Below are positions 1 through 7,111 of a DNA stretch of 64,000 bases, one piece after another (position 1 is the stretch's first letter; the number at the start of each line of letters is the position of its first letter). A program made the position numbers and the translations under genes. A model generated the notes under the pieces. That model was not told where the DNA came from and made no database searches. It saw nothing but the letters and a program-made list of their open reading frames with translations. Source of the stretch: JADJOM01 sp963817435 (GTDB lineage Bacteria > Gemmatimonadota > Gemmatimonadetes > Gemmatimonadales > GWC2-71-9); NCBI GenBank assembly GCA_963817435.1, contig CAWFNY010000001.1, positions 1,054,001-1,118,000 of the forward strand, in the 5' to 3' direction.

Positions 1-980
1 ATGGCACCCGCGACACCCGTCACCAGGGCCCACAGCGTCCCCCCCCACTGCAAGATGCGCCGTGCGGCAGTCGAACTCCCCGCCGATCTCCCGGCCCCGT
101 ACAACAGTCCTCCGATGATCGCCCCCGCAACCAGGAACGGCACACCCCAGGCCGGCGGCGAATCCGGGACGGGATAGCTGTCACTCAGGTAGATCGTCCG
201 CTCCTGGCGCACCAGAGGGACCAGCGCCCCGGTGCTGTCCGGGACACGGACGGTATCGAGGTACTCCCGCAGCTTGAGCGGGAGAAACATCTCGTCCCAG
301 CGGGTGATCGGCCGGTCGGCCCCGTGACCGAGCGCAAGCAGCAGTCCCATGTAGAGCGGGATGTTGTTGGTGTTGAGTCGCTGAGTGTGGAAGCGGTAGC
401 TCCCGCTGGCCGGCCCCTGCATTTGCGCCCTGAACGCGCCGCCGAGGACCCGATCGATGGCGTCCCGCACCCGGGTAGAGCAGTTGTCGAGGTAGTAGTC
501 GTAGCGATAGAACTTGTTTTCGTCGAGTGCGTTCCGCTCGAGCGCGTTCCGCATTGCCAGCCGCTCGGCGGGAGTCAGGTTGAGTTCCTGCTGCCACACC
601 GATCGCCGGGCCGCGATGTAGCGCGGCACGTCATCTTCCGTCGGATACCCGGCCATCCAGTACCACATCCTGCCCTGGATGAATCGCAGGAGGAAATTCT
701 CCTGCCGGAAGCTGAACATGCCATAGTTGTAGGCGACGCTCGTCCCCTGCCGCCGGTCCTCGACCACGATGGCATTGTGCCCGAAGCGCTCCCATACCTC
801 GGCGCCAACGCCCATGGTCATGATCGAGATCGTCAGCTCCGAGCCGGGCGGCCCCGATGTCTCTACTGTGGGGCGACCGGCTGCCTGCGCGGTGAGGCCA
901 GGCGGGGCACCCAACGCCAGAGCGAGCAGGAGCAGCGTGAGGCCCTGCCTCGCAACCACGGAGGAGCGCACGAGCCTCAC
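1..980 (-). CDS. Lnb N-terminal (DUF4105) domain membrane protein, partial
   Basis: Translating the minus strand from a GTG at 980 gives 326 residues with no stop before the window edge, so the C-terminus is missing. The N-terminus has a signal peptide (residues 13-32). Residues 48-260 fit the DUF4105/Lnb N-terminal periplasmic domain: WERFGHNAI (63-71), YNYGMFSF (84-91), and YDYYLDNCSTRVRD with Cys167 and its neighbouring residues as the likely papain-like catalytic site. A hydrophobic segment near the window edge (about 288-302) looks like a transmembrane helix. The GTG overlaps the stop of the oxidoreductase upstream (GTGA), so the two are co-transcribed and probably translationally coupled. 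A role in envelope lipid or peptide processing is inference; the substrate is unknown. Confidence 0.82.
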   Translation of the reverse strand, partial: MRLVRSSVVARQGLTLLLLALALGAPPGLTAQAAGRPTVETSGPPGSELTISIMTMGVGAEVWERFGHNAIVVEDRRQGTSVAYNYGMFSFRQENFLLRFIQGRMWYWMAGYPTEDDVPRYIAARRSVWQQELNLTPAERLAMRNALERNALDENKFYRYDYYLDNCSTRVRDAIDRVLGGAFRAQMQGPASGSYRFHTQRLNTNNIPLYMGLLLALGHGADRPITRWDEMFLPLKLREYLDTVRVPDSTGALVPLVRQERTIYLSDSYPVPDSPPAWGVPFLVAGAIIGGLLYGAGRSAGSSTAARRILQWGGTLWALVTGVAGA

Positions 981-1990
981 AACTCGACATCCTTCCCATC
1001 CGACGCCGCAGACTTGTAGATCGCATCGATGACCCGGTGCAGCGTGATCTGCTCCTGGTGGTCGAATCCCTTGGCCTCTCCGCGCAACACGGCCAGAAAA
1101 TGCGCCCACTCAGCCCGGTAGGATGCGCTGAAGGTGTTCTCGCGGCCGATCGCGCCGGTCGGGGCGACATCGGTCGGAACGCCGTTCAGTTCCTTCCAGA
1201 CGTTCAGCGGATTGATGCCGGCCGAGCCCTTGCTGGCGCGCAGCCCGAGCCCGAAGCGTTCGCCTTCGCCGACGTGGTGCCAGGTCACGTCCACAAACAG
1301 CGAAAAGCCGCCTTCGCAGATCACCATCGCACTGCCCGAATGCTCGACCCCCCGGGCCCCCTCCCCGCCCTGCAGGACGGCGCTCACCCGGATCGGCTTG
1401 GGGTTGTTCGAGAGCCAGAAGCCGAGGTCGAGAATTGCATGGCCGAGATCGAGGATGGCCCCGCCGCCCGACTCGTCGCGGCGCTGGCGCCATCCGAGCT
1501 GGGCACGCTTGGGACGGAAGACGTGCCAGCTCCCGCGGATGCTCTCGATCTTCCCGAGTTCACCGCTCTGCACGAAACTCCGGACGAGCTGCACGTCGGA
1601 GCGGTAGCGGTGGTTCACGCCGACCATCAGGACCCGATCGCGCTTCTCCGCCTGCTTGAGAATGCGCTGCGCGCCGGCGCCGGTGAGCGCCATCGGTCGC
1701 TCCACCAGCACATGCACCCCGGCGGTCAGCGCGGCGAGCACGTGCGGCTCATGGAGGTGGTTCGGCGTGCAGATCGCGACGGCATCGAGCTTCTCGAACT
1801 CGAGCAGCTCCTCGATGTCGCTGAACGCATCGCGGACCTGAAACCGCGTCGCGAGCGCCCGGGCCTTGGGCAGGTCGGTGTCGCAGATGGCGACGACCTC
1901 GACCCCTTTCAACTTCCGGAGGACAGGAAGATGGGCGACCTGCGTGATGGCCCCGGCGCCGATGATGCCGAGCTTGAGCGCTTCCGACAT
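977..1990 (-). CDS. Gfo/Idh/MocA family oxidoreductase
   Basis: 337 residues, the usual length for NAD(P)-dependent sugar or cyclitol dehydrogenases of this family. The start is the ATG at 1990 (MSEALKLGIIG), directly before the Rossmann motif GIIGAGAITQVAH (residues 8-20); the frame stays open further upstream but that part overlaps the SpoIID gene. CTPNHLHEPH (74-83) and the C-terminal LDLGHAILD are family features. The lysine of the canonical EKP motif is replaced by arginine (ERP, 97-99), so catalysis may be altered. It sits 22 nt after the SpoIID-like gene and overlaps the next gene by 4 bp, so it is mid-operon. The substrate cannot be told from sequence. Confidence 0.9.
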   Translation of the reverse strand: MSEALKLGIIGAGAITQVAHLPVLRKLKGVEVVAICDTDLPKARALATRFQVRDAFSDIEELLEFEKLDAVAICTPNHLHEPHVLAALTAGVHVLVERPMALTGAGAQRILKQAEKRDRVLMVGVNHRYRSDVQLVRSFVQSGELGKIESIRGSWHVFRPKRAQLGWRQRRDESGGGAILDLGHAILDLGFWLSNNPKPIRVSAVLQGGEGARGVEHSGSAMVICEGGFSLFVDVTWHHVGEGERFGLGLRASKGSAGINPLNVWKELNGVPTDVAPTGAIGRENTFSASYRAEWAHFLAVLRGEAKGFDHQEQITLHRVIDAIYKSAASDGKDVEL

Positions 1991-2012
1991 GCCCTCTCCT
2001 CTCGAGCGAGAC

Positions 2013-3263
2013 TCAGTAGGCACGACTAATGGCCGTGCCGGGAAAGTAGGCGGCGAGGATCGTCGGCGCATCCTGGCCGGCGCGGGCGCGTCCCACCGCT
2101 CCCCACTGGCAGAACCCCACCCCGTGCCCGGCCCCCGAGCCGTCCGCTGCCAGCGAGCGAAGCACCCCACCCTGCCTGACTTCCCGCAGGCGGAAGACGG
2201 CGCTGCGGAGCGCGACCTCGCCGACGGGATGCAATGCCAGGCGCACGGCGGGGCCGTCGATCGAGACGCTGCCACGATTGAGCGAAACGGTGACCCGAGC
2301 GACTCGATCGGAGCGGGTGCGCTGGGTGATTTCCACCGCCGTGACCGCGCCAATCTGCTCGGCTGGAGTCCCCGTGAGCGTGGGGAGCGACTGACGGAGG
2401 ACGCCGCGGAGCTGCTCCGCCGTCCATTCCTCGTGCCACTGATACCGGGGAGAAATCCGGCAGTAGGCGCGTCCATCAGGATCGGTGTCGGCGAGCGAAA
2501 TGAGGTAGGGCCGGTCCGCGCCGGCAAAGACCTCGGTCCCGTCCGCCGTCCTCCCACCACAGGTCGAATAGAAGAAGGCGTCGATCGGGACTCCCTGCCA
2601 GGTCACGATCAGTCCGGCCGTGTGAGCGACCGCCCACCGGGCGAGCGGATATTCGGCCGCGACGCCTCCGTATACCTGGTCCGCCACAGTAGCGTACAGG
2701 TCGAAACCCTCCGTCGCCCGTTTGCCGAGATTCCGGATCGCGAAGGTCCTGGAGATGATCGCCTGTGCCGCCAGCGCCTCCGCATCCGTGGAATCCCGCC
2801 GGCCCATCTCGGCGCCGACCACCCCGGCGAGATAGTCCTCCAGGTCCAGCGTGTTGATCGCAGTCAGCCCGGAGCGATCACGAGCCACGCTCACGCGACC
2901 GCGATAGCCTCTGCCCCCGATGAAGACCAGTCCACCAGCAACTCTCGGCGCCACGGTGACAGCCTGCTGCTGGCTCACCACCCAGCCCTTCGGCCCTTCG
3001 GCGGCGAGACGAGGTCCGTCGAGACGGATCCGCCAGGTCACACTCGCGTCCGCCGCCGCGATCGCGGCGCCTTCCGCATCGCTGATCGTCAGGCCGCTGT
3101 CCCCCATCACGTCCAGACGCGGGGCGCCTGTGACCAGGCCGATGCGGATCTCCGGCGACCGTACCTCCGGGCCGGGGACGACTTCAGGTGCCTCCTGTGG
3201 GGCGCAGGTCGTGAGTGCGACAAGTGCGAGGCCCGGCGCCGCGAGCCGCCAGAGGGGCTTCAA
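2013..3263 (-). CDS. SpoIID/LytB-domain lipoprotein
   Basis: 416 residues. A lipoprotein signal (LALVALTTC, Cys20) predicts attachment to the envelope. The C-terminal two thirds match the SpoIID/LytB amidase-enhancer or lytic-transglycosylase fold: GVVGAEMGRR followed by DAEALAAQAIISRTFA, then FFYSTCGGRTADGTEVF and GHGVGFCQWGA, the last being a family hallmark. In endospore formers SpoIID degrades glycan strands; in non-sporulating phyla such proteins are inferred to remodel peptidoglycan. The start codon is TTG at 3263 and overlaps the YajQ stop by 4 bp (TTGA), so expression likely depends on coupling to yajQ. The next gene starts 22 nt downstream. Confidence 0.88.
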   Translation of the reverse strand: MKPLWRLAAPGLALVALTTCAPQEAPEVVPGPEVRSPEIRIGLVTGAPRLDVMGDSGLTISDAEGAAIAAADASVTWRIRLDGPRLAAEGPKGWVVSQQQAVTVAPRVAGGLVFIGGRGYRGRVSVARDRSGLTAINTLDLEDYLAGVVGAEMGRRDSTDAEALAAQAIISRTFAIRNLGKRATEGFDLYATVADQVYGGVAAEYPLARWAVAHTAGLIVTWQGVPIDAFFYSTCGGRTADGTEVFAGADRPYLISLADTDPDGRAYCRISPRYQWHEEWTAEQLRGVLRQSLPTLTGTPAEQIGAVTAVEITQRTRSDRVARVTVSLNRGSVSIDGPAVRLALHPVGEVALRSAVFRLREVRQGGVLRSLAADGSGAGHGVGFCQWGAVGRARAGQDAPTILAAYFPGTAISRAY

Positions 3264-3763
3264 CTGCGGTAGTTCCCGAACTTGAGCTCGATCTCGAAAT
3301 CCTGGGTGCGGAGGAAGGCGATCACCGACTGGAGTTCATCCCGCGACGGCGCGGTCACCCGTACCTCTTCGCCCTGGATCTGCGCCTGGACCTTCTTGAA
3401 ACCCTGCTCCTTGATCGCCTTGACGATCTTCTTCGCAGTTTCGGTGCTGATTCCCTGGGTGAGCTTGATTACCCGCCGCACCGAGGTGCCCATCGAGGGA
3501 ATCAGTTCCCCGCGATCGAGGTTCTTCACCGGGACGCCACGCTTGACCATTTTCCCCTCGAGGACATCCACGAGCTGCCCCATCCGGAATTCGTCATCCG
3601 CCAGCAGGCGTATTTCCGCCTTGGGGCGGTCGAACTCGATGGTGCAGTTGGTGCCCTTGAAGTCGTAGCGCTGGGCGACCTCCTTGAGGGCCTGATTGAC
3701 CGCGTTGTCGACCTCCTGGAGGTCGGCGCCGGTGGAGATGTCGAAGGATGGGTTGCTGGCCAT
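3260..3763 (-). CDS. yajQ: YajQ family nucleotide-binding protein
   Basis: 167 residues, full length for the family. MASNPSFDIS, NQALKEVAQRYDFKGT, and the second-domain segment GISTETAKKIVKAIKEQGFK followed by KVQAQIQGEEVRV are characteristic of YajQ/UPF0234, which has two ferredoxin-like subdomains. Some homologues bind cyclic di-GMP and act with transcription regulators; others were first reported as nucleic-acid binding. It leads a minus-strand operon continuing with the SpoIID-like lipoprotein (4-bp overlap), the oxidoreductase and the Lnb-domain protein. A TAGATT -10-like hexamer at 3815-3820 would give a leader of roughly 45 nt. Confidence 0.93.
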   Translation of the reverse strand: MASNPSFDISTGADLQEVDNAVNQALKEVAQRYDFKGTNCTIEFDRPKAEIRLLADDEFRMGQLVDVLEGKMVKRGVPVKNLDRGELIPSMGTSVRRVIKLTQGISTETAKKIVKAIKEQGFKKVQAQIQGEEVRVTAPSRDELQSVIAFLRTQDFEIELKFGNYRS

Positions 3764-3814
3764 GGGTCCCGGGAACCTCGAACAGGTGTAAGCGCTGATG
3801 CTGCTTGAGGTTTC

Positions 3815-3820
3815 AATCTA
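3815..3820 (-). promoter_or_regulatory. Candidate -10 box of the yajQ operon (TAGATT)
   Basis: TAGATT on the minus strand, the same hexamer found 7-8 nt before the starts of a permease gene and of ppk elsewhere in the window. Here it lies 51 nt before the yajQ ATG. No convincing -35 is visible. Confidence 0.35.
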
Positions 3821-3891
3821 GCCGCAGCCCCTCAAGTTTTCACCGTCCCCACCCGATGACTGGAAGGAGACCCCCTCAGGAACCTCGGACC

Positions 3892-4284
3892 ATGATGAAG
3901 AACCGCATCAGCCATCTGATGAAGGACTGGGCCCCCGAACTCCCGGCCGCCGGGACGCAGCCGGTGCCCCCGGCCGAACCAGCCAAGTCAGGATACCCGC
4001 TCCCCCGCGGCATCAACATGCTGATGCCGGTTGAGCTGTGCATCAACCGAGATCTGCTCATCACGTTGTTGTCGGCCAGCATCCAGGAGATGCACCGGCA
4101 CAAGCGAATGAACCCCTCACCGATTTCGGATCAGGCACGGGCCGAACTCGAAGCGGCGCTGCAGCAGCAGCTGACGTTCCGGTCGTGGGCGCGAGACCAC
4201 CCCGCGAACTACATCTGCATCGCGATGTACCCGACCACGGAGGCCGACACGGTCGAGGACATGGAGGATCTGGGAGACTGCTGA
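3892..4284 (+). CDS. Small hypothetical protein, no recognised domain
   Basis: I do not recognise this protein. From the ATG at 3892 it has 130 residues; AGGA at 3878-3881 gives a good ribosome-binding site. An upstream in-frame ATG at 3856 is possible but would add an Arg/Pro-rich tail. Codon third positions are strongly G/C, as expected of a real gene here. Features: a Pro/Ala-rich stretch near residues 17-35, a predicted amphipathic helix RDLLITLLSASIQEMHRHKR, then a Gln/Leu-rich helix and an acidic tail ending in EDMEDLGDC. There is no signal peptide or membrane segment. It is a monocistron between the divergent yajQ operon and the metY leader, followed by a GC hairpin. Confidence 0.7.
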   Translation: MMKNRISHLMKDWAPELPAAGTQPVPPAEPAKSGYPLPRGINMLMPVELCINRDLLITLLSASIQEMHRHKRMNPSPISDQARAELEAALQQQLTFRSWARDHPANYICIAMYPTTEADTVEDMEDLGDC

Positions 4285-4290
4285 ACGGTG

Positions 4291-4314
4291 GAGGCGGGCC
4301 GGGTGGCCCGCCCC
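4291..4314 (+). terminator. GC-rich hairpin after the small hypothetical gene
   Basis: Stem GGCGGGCC / GGCCCGCC with loop GGGT, starting 8 nt after the stop codon. There is no U-tract, so it is a weak intrinsic terminator or an mRNA 3'-end stabiliser. The -35 box of the metY promoter begins 3 nt later. Confidence 0.45.
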
Positions 4315-4316
4315 AC

Positions 4317-4345
4317 TTGACGATGCACGCCCGGCTTCTTAGCTT
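4317..4345 (+). promoter_or_regulatory. Promoter of the metY operon leader
   Basis: TTGACG (4317-4322), a 17-bp spacer and TAGCTT (4340-4345) form a good housekeeping-type promoter. The predicted start at about 4351-4353 coincides with the first base of riboswitch stem P1, which strongly supports both assignments. Confidence 0.7.
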
Positions 4346-4350
4346 GGCAT

Positions 4351-4424
4351 CCGGCGGACGGATTTAGGGCCACTTGCTACCGCCTGGGGCTGTTGGACCC
4401 CGAACCAAAGAGCTAAAGAGCCGT
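4351..4424 (+). promoter_or_regulatory. SAM-II-type riboswitch aptamer (metY leader)
   Basis: The layout matches the SAM-II (metA motif) H-type pseudoknot. P1 is GGCGG (4353-4357) with CCGCC (4380-4384). The L1 loop contains GATTTA (4361-4366) and CTTGCTA (4373-4379), and the 3' strand contains the hallmark AAGAGCTAAAGAG (4408-4420). After GATTTA, bases 4368-4370 (GGC) can pair with GCC (4420-4422), where the known aptamer pairs CC with GG: a covarying pseudoknot helix. A small extra hairpin, TGGGG / CCCC, sits in the joining loop. A terminator follows at once and the operon downstream makes methionine, as expected for a SAM-repressed switch. Assigned by eye, without a covariance-model score. 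Confidence 0.78.
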
Positions 4425-4429
4425 GGGAT

Positions 4430-4466
4430 AACCCCCGCGCTCGTGGCCGCGGGGGTTTTTTGTTTT
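4430..4466 (+). terminator. Intrinsic terminator of the SAM-II switch
   Basis: Ten-bp stem AACCCCCGCG (4430-4439) / CGCGGGGGTT (4448-4457), loop 4440-4447, then an 11-nt tract TTTTTTGTTTT (4456-4466). It is the strongest intrinsic terminator in the window and lies directly after the aptamer and 245 nt before metY, as expected for the expression platform of a transcriptional riboswitch. Confidence 0.88.
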
Positions 4467-4501
4467 GCACCGCCGCACCACCCCAGGGAGACGTTTCGCT
4501 C

Positions 4502-4597
4502 ATGAAGCGCTGCCCAGAGATGTGTCGCTGCAAGTGCATGTGCACCCCCCGCGGGGTGGACTGCGCCAGCGCGCGTCTCGGTCAGGCGACACAGTGA
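4502..4597 (+). CDS. Cys/Met-rich leader peptide upstream of metY (31 aa)
   Basis: An ATG at 4502 opens a 31-codon frame ending in TGA at 4595-4597. AGGGAG (4485-4490) is a possible ribosome-binding site. The peptide has six Cys (4, 8, 10, 12, 14, 21) and Met at 1, 7 and 13; residues 4-14 read CPEMCRCKCMC. Such clustering is very unlikely by chance and is typical of amino-acid-responsive leader peptides, including the polycysteine attenuators known from mycobacteria. It lies after the SAM-II terminator and before a second long hairpin, in front of the sulfide-fixing enzyme MetY. A hairpin CACCCC (4543-4548) / GGGGTG (4553-4558) begins right at the last clustered Cys codon. Inferred role: ribosome stalling when charged Cys-tRNA is scarce alters folding downstream. 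Confidence 0.68.
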   Translation: MKRCPEMCRCKCMCTPRGVDCASARLGQATQ

Positions 4598-4626
4598 TGT
4601 AACGCCGCGATTCCGAAGACCACGCC

Positions 4627-4666
4627 CGGCCCGGTTCACCCAACGTGAATCGGGCCGATTTGCATT
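4627..4666 (+). terminator. Second hairpin in the metY leader, candidate attenuator
   Basis: Thirteen-bp stem 4627-4639 / 4645-4657 with a single G-U pair and loop CCAAC, followed by ATTTGCATT. It begins 29 nt after the leader-peptide stop and ends 53 nt before metY. The downstream tract is only partly U-rich, so it could terminate transcription weakly or act as a structural element. Its position fits the terminator of a leader-peptide attenuator; I could not identify a clear competing antiterminator by eye. Confidence 0.55.
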
Positions 4667-4710
4667 CGCACACTCGGCACAGCCACCGTTGACCGACAGG
4701 AGCATGACCG

Positions 4711-6033
4711 ATGACCTACCATCCCGACACCCTCGCCATCCACGCCGGCCAGGTCCCCGACCCCGCCACCAACTCCCGCGCCGTCCCGATCTACGCGACG
4801 ACGAGCTACGTGTTCAACAGCACGGAGCACGCCGCGAACCTGTTCGGCCTCCGCGAGTTCGGCAACATCTACACCCGCATCATGAACCCCACGACCGACG
4901 TCTTCGAGAAGCGGGTCGCGGAGCTCGAGGGGGGCGTCGCCGCGCTGGGCGTGGCAAGCGGTCAGGCGGCGGAAACCCTGACGATCCTGAACCTGGCGCG
5001 AGCAGGCGATAACATCGTCTCCTCCCAGACGCTCTACGGCGGCACCTACAACCTGTTTGCCTATACGCTGCCGAAGTGGGGGATCACCACGACGTTCGTC
5101 GACATCCACAATCACGAGAGCGTCCGCAAGGCGATCAACGCCGGGACCCGCGCGCTGTATGTCGAAACAATCGGGAACCCCCGGCTCGACGTGCCCGACT
5201 TCGCGGCCCTCGCCACGATCGCGCACGACGCCGGCATCCCCCTGATCGTCGACAACACCTTTGGCGCGGCGACGCTTGCCCGCCCGATCAAGTACGGCGC
5301 GGACATCGTGGTCCACTCCGCGACCAAGTGGATCGGCGGCCACGGCACCTCGATCGGCGGGGTGGTGGTGGACGCCGGCACCTTCGACTGGGCCAGCGAG
5401 AAGGCACGGGTCCGCTTCCCCGAGTTCTCGTCGCCCGATCCGTCGTATCACGGCCTGGTGTACACCGACGCGTTCAAGAACCTGGCCTTCATCATCAAGC
5501 TGCGCGTTCAGCTGCTCCGCGATCTCGGCCCGGCGCTCTCGCCGTTCAACGCGTTTCTCTTCCTGCAGGGGCTCGAGACGCTACCGCTCAGGATCCGGCG
5601 GCACTCCGAGAATGCGCTGGCCCTCGCACGCTGGCTGCAGCAGGACGCCCGCGTGGAATGGGTGTCCTATCCCGGCCTGGAGAGCCATCCCGAGCACGCG
5701 AACGCCCGTCGCTATCTGGAGGGGGGCTTCGGTGGCGTGCTGACCTTCGGCATCAAGGGCGGCAACGCCGCCGCACGGGCGCTGATCGACAAGGTGAAGC
5801 TCTTCTCGCTGCTCGCGAATGTCGGCGACGCGAAGTCCCTGATCATCCACCCGGCCTCCACGACCCACGAGCAGCTCACACCGGAGCAGCAGAAGGCGAC
5901 CGGCGTCACCCCGGAGCTGGTCCGCATTTCCGCCGGACTCGAGGACGTGCGCGACCTGATCTCCGACCTCGACCAGGCCCTCGGCGCGACGCCAGCGCCT
6001 GACAAGACGACCGCGAAGGCAGGCGCAGCCTGA
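4711..6033 (+). CDS. metY: O-acetylhomoserine sulfhydrylase (aminocarboxypropyltransferase)
   Basis: 440 residues, typical for MetY. A PLP-dependent Cys/Met-metabolism enzyme that replaces the acetyl group of O-acetylhomoserine with sulfide to give homocysteine. Family signatures: ATTSYVF near 30, YTRIMNPTTDVFEKRVAELE, the PLP-contacting ASGQAAETLTILNL, VDNTFGAATL, and the PLP lysine in SATKWIGGHG (Lys206). The start ATG at 4711 has CAGGAG 8 nt upstream; an out-of-frame ATG at 4704 is not used. The gene overlaps the aspartate kinase start by 1 bp (TGATG), and metX follows, so the operon covers aspartate activation, homoserine acetylation and sulfur incorporation. The leader suggests control by SAM and possibly cysteine. 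Confidence 0.96.
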   Translation: MTYHPDTLAIHAGQVPDPATNSRAVPIYATTSYVFNSTEHAANLFGLREFGNIYTRIMNPTTDVFEKRVAELEGGVAALGVASGQAAETLTILNLARAGDNIVSSQTLYGGTYNLFAYTLPKWGITTTFVDIHNHESVRKAINAGTRALYVETIGNPRLDVPDFAALATIAHDAGIPLIVDNTFGAATLARPIKYGADIVVHSATKWIGGHGTSIGGVVVDAGTFDWASEKARVRFPEFSSPDPSYHGLVYTDAFKNLAFIIKLRVQLLRDLGPALSPFNAFLFLQGLETLPLRIRRHSENALALARWLQQDARVEWVSYPGLESHPEHANARRYLEGGFGGVLTFGIKGGNAAARALIDKVKLFSLLANVGDAKSLIIHPASTTHEQLTPEQQKATGVTPELVRISAGLEDVRDLISDLDQALGATPAPDKTTAKAGAA

Positions 6034-7094
6034 TGTCCTGTCGTCCTGTCGTGGTGAAGCTCGGGGGAGACGCGCTCGCCTCCCCTGAGCGGATCGCCGC
6101 CGAGGCGCACCGGCTGGCCCGGCTGGCGGAACGGGATCCCGTGGTGGCCGTGGCCAGCGCTCGCCGGGGTGTGACCGACCATCTGCTGGGCCTCGCAGCC
6201 GAGGTGCGGCGCGCCGCGTCTTCCGGAGATTCGGATGACCGCACCGGTCGCCCGAACCGGACTACCGCGGGCGCCGAGGCGGACCGCGCGGTGGCGACGG
6301 GTGAGGTGGTGACGGCGTCGCTGCTGGCGCTCGCGCTCAACCAGATCGGCGTGGAAGCGGTCTCGCTCGATGCCAGGGAAGCGGGCATCCTCGGCACCGG
6401 GCGCTTCGGCGGGGCGCGAATCCAGACTATCGCCGCTCGCCGCATGGAGCGGCTGCTTGGGCGCGGCGTGATTCCGGTCGTCACCGGCTTTCAGGGATGG
6501 AAGCGGGGCCGGGTCGCCACCCTCGGGCGCGGGGGCACGGACACTTCCGCGGTGGCACTGGCGGTGGCGCTGCGTGCGACGCGGGCAGCGTTCGTGAAGG
6601 ACGCCGACGGGCTGCGCACGGCCGACCCGAAGCTGGTGACCGACGGGCTCCCCATAGCGTCCGCCCCGCACGCCTTTCTGTCGGCCCTGACGGCGGCGGG
6701 CGCGAGGATCGTGCATGTCGACGCAGCCCGGCTGGCCGAACAGCACGGGCTCCCGCTCACATTCCATTCCCTCGAGCGGGACGAGCCGGCCACCAGCATC
6801 TTTCGTGAGGCGCCGTCCGCCGGCCTCCGGGCCGTCGCAACTCTCGTCCTCGAGAACGGTGTCGCGGAAATCACCGCAGTCTCCGCTGAGCCGGGCGACG
6901 CCGCGGCGGCCACCGAGTCGCTGCGTGAGGCGCTGATCCGCGCAAGCCTCACCCCTCGCGACATCCAGCCGGCGGCGAACGGCCCTCGTTTCCTGTTCGG
7001 GGCGGCGGACAGCGTGGCGGCCACCCGTGTCGTCCACACGGAATTCGTGCTTCGACAGGGTGCGGGCTCCGCCCGCGCGCTGCGCGCGTCCTGA
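6033..7094 (+). CDS. Aspartate kinase (short form)
   Basis: 353 residues of the amino-acid-kinase fold, phosphorylating aspartate in the first step toward homoserine and methionine. The N-terminus VVVKLGGDALASPERIA corresponds to the KFGGTS ATP-binding loop but reads KLGGDAL. GRGGTDTSAVALAVAL and VKDADGLRTADPKLV are diagnostic of aspartokinases. It is shorter than usual (about 400-450): only one ACT-like segment (about 265-340) remains where two are normal, so feedback inhibition may be reduced and control may rest on the mRNA leader. The ATG overlaps the metY stop. A second, full-length aspartokinase elsewhere for lysine/threonine is likely but not visible here. Confidence 0.85.
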   Translation: MSCRPVVVKLGGDALASPERIAAEAHRLARLAERDPVVAVASARRGVTDHLLGLAAEVRRAASSGDSDDRTGRPNRTTAGAEADRAVATGEVVTASLLALALNQIGVEAVSLDAREAGILGTGRFGGARIQTIAARRMERLLGRGVIPVVTGFQGWKRGRVATLGRGGTDTSAVALAVALRATRAAFVKDADGLRTADPKLVTDGLPIASAPHAFLSALTAAGARIVHVDAARLAEQHGLPLTFHSLERDEPATSIFREAPSAGLRAVATLVLENGVAEITAVSAEPGDAAAATESLREALIRASLTPRDIQPAANGPRFLFGAADSVAATRVVHTEFVLRQGAGSARALRAS

Positions 7095-7111
7095 TTCCCG
7101 GGTCCACCATC

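Noticed and set aside
1991..2560. N-terminal extension of the Gfo/Idh oxidoreductase frame to 2560
   Set aside because: The extra residues are Ser/Arg/Pro-rich and overlap the well-supported SpoIID-like gene; the Rossmann motif begins right after the ATG at 1990.
4704..5012. ATG at 4704 as an alternative start in the metY leader region
   Set aside because: It is out of frame with metY and its translation is Arg/Pro-rich noise; the ATG at 4711 starts a conserved MetY N-terminus with a good ribosome-binding site.
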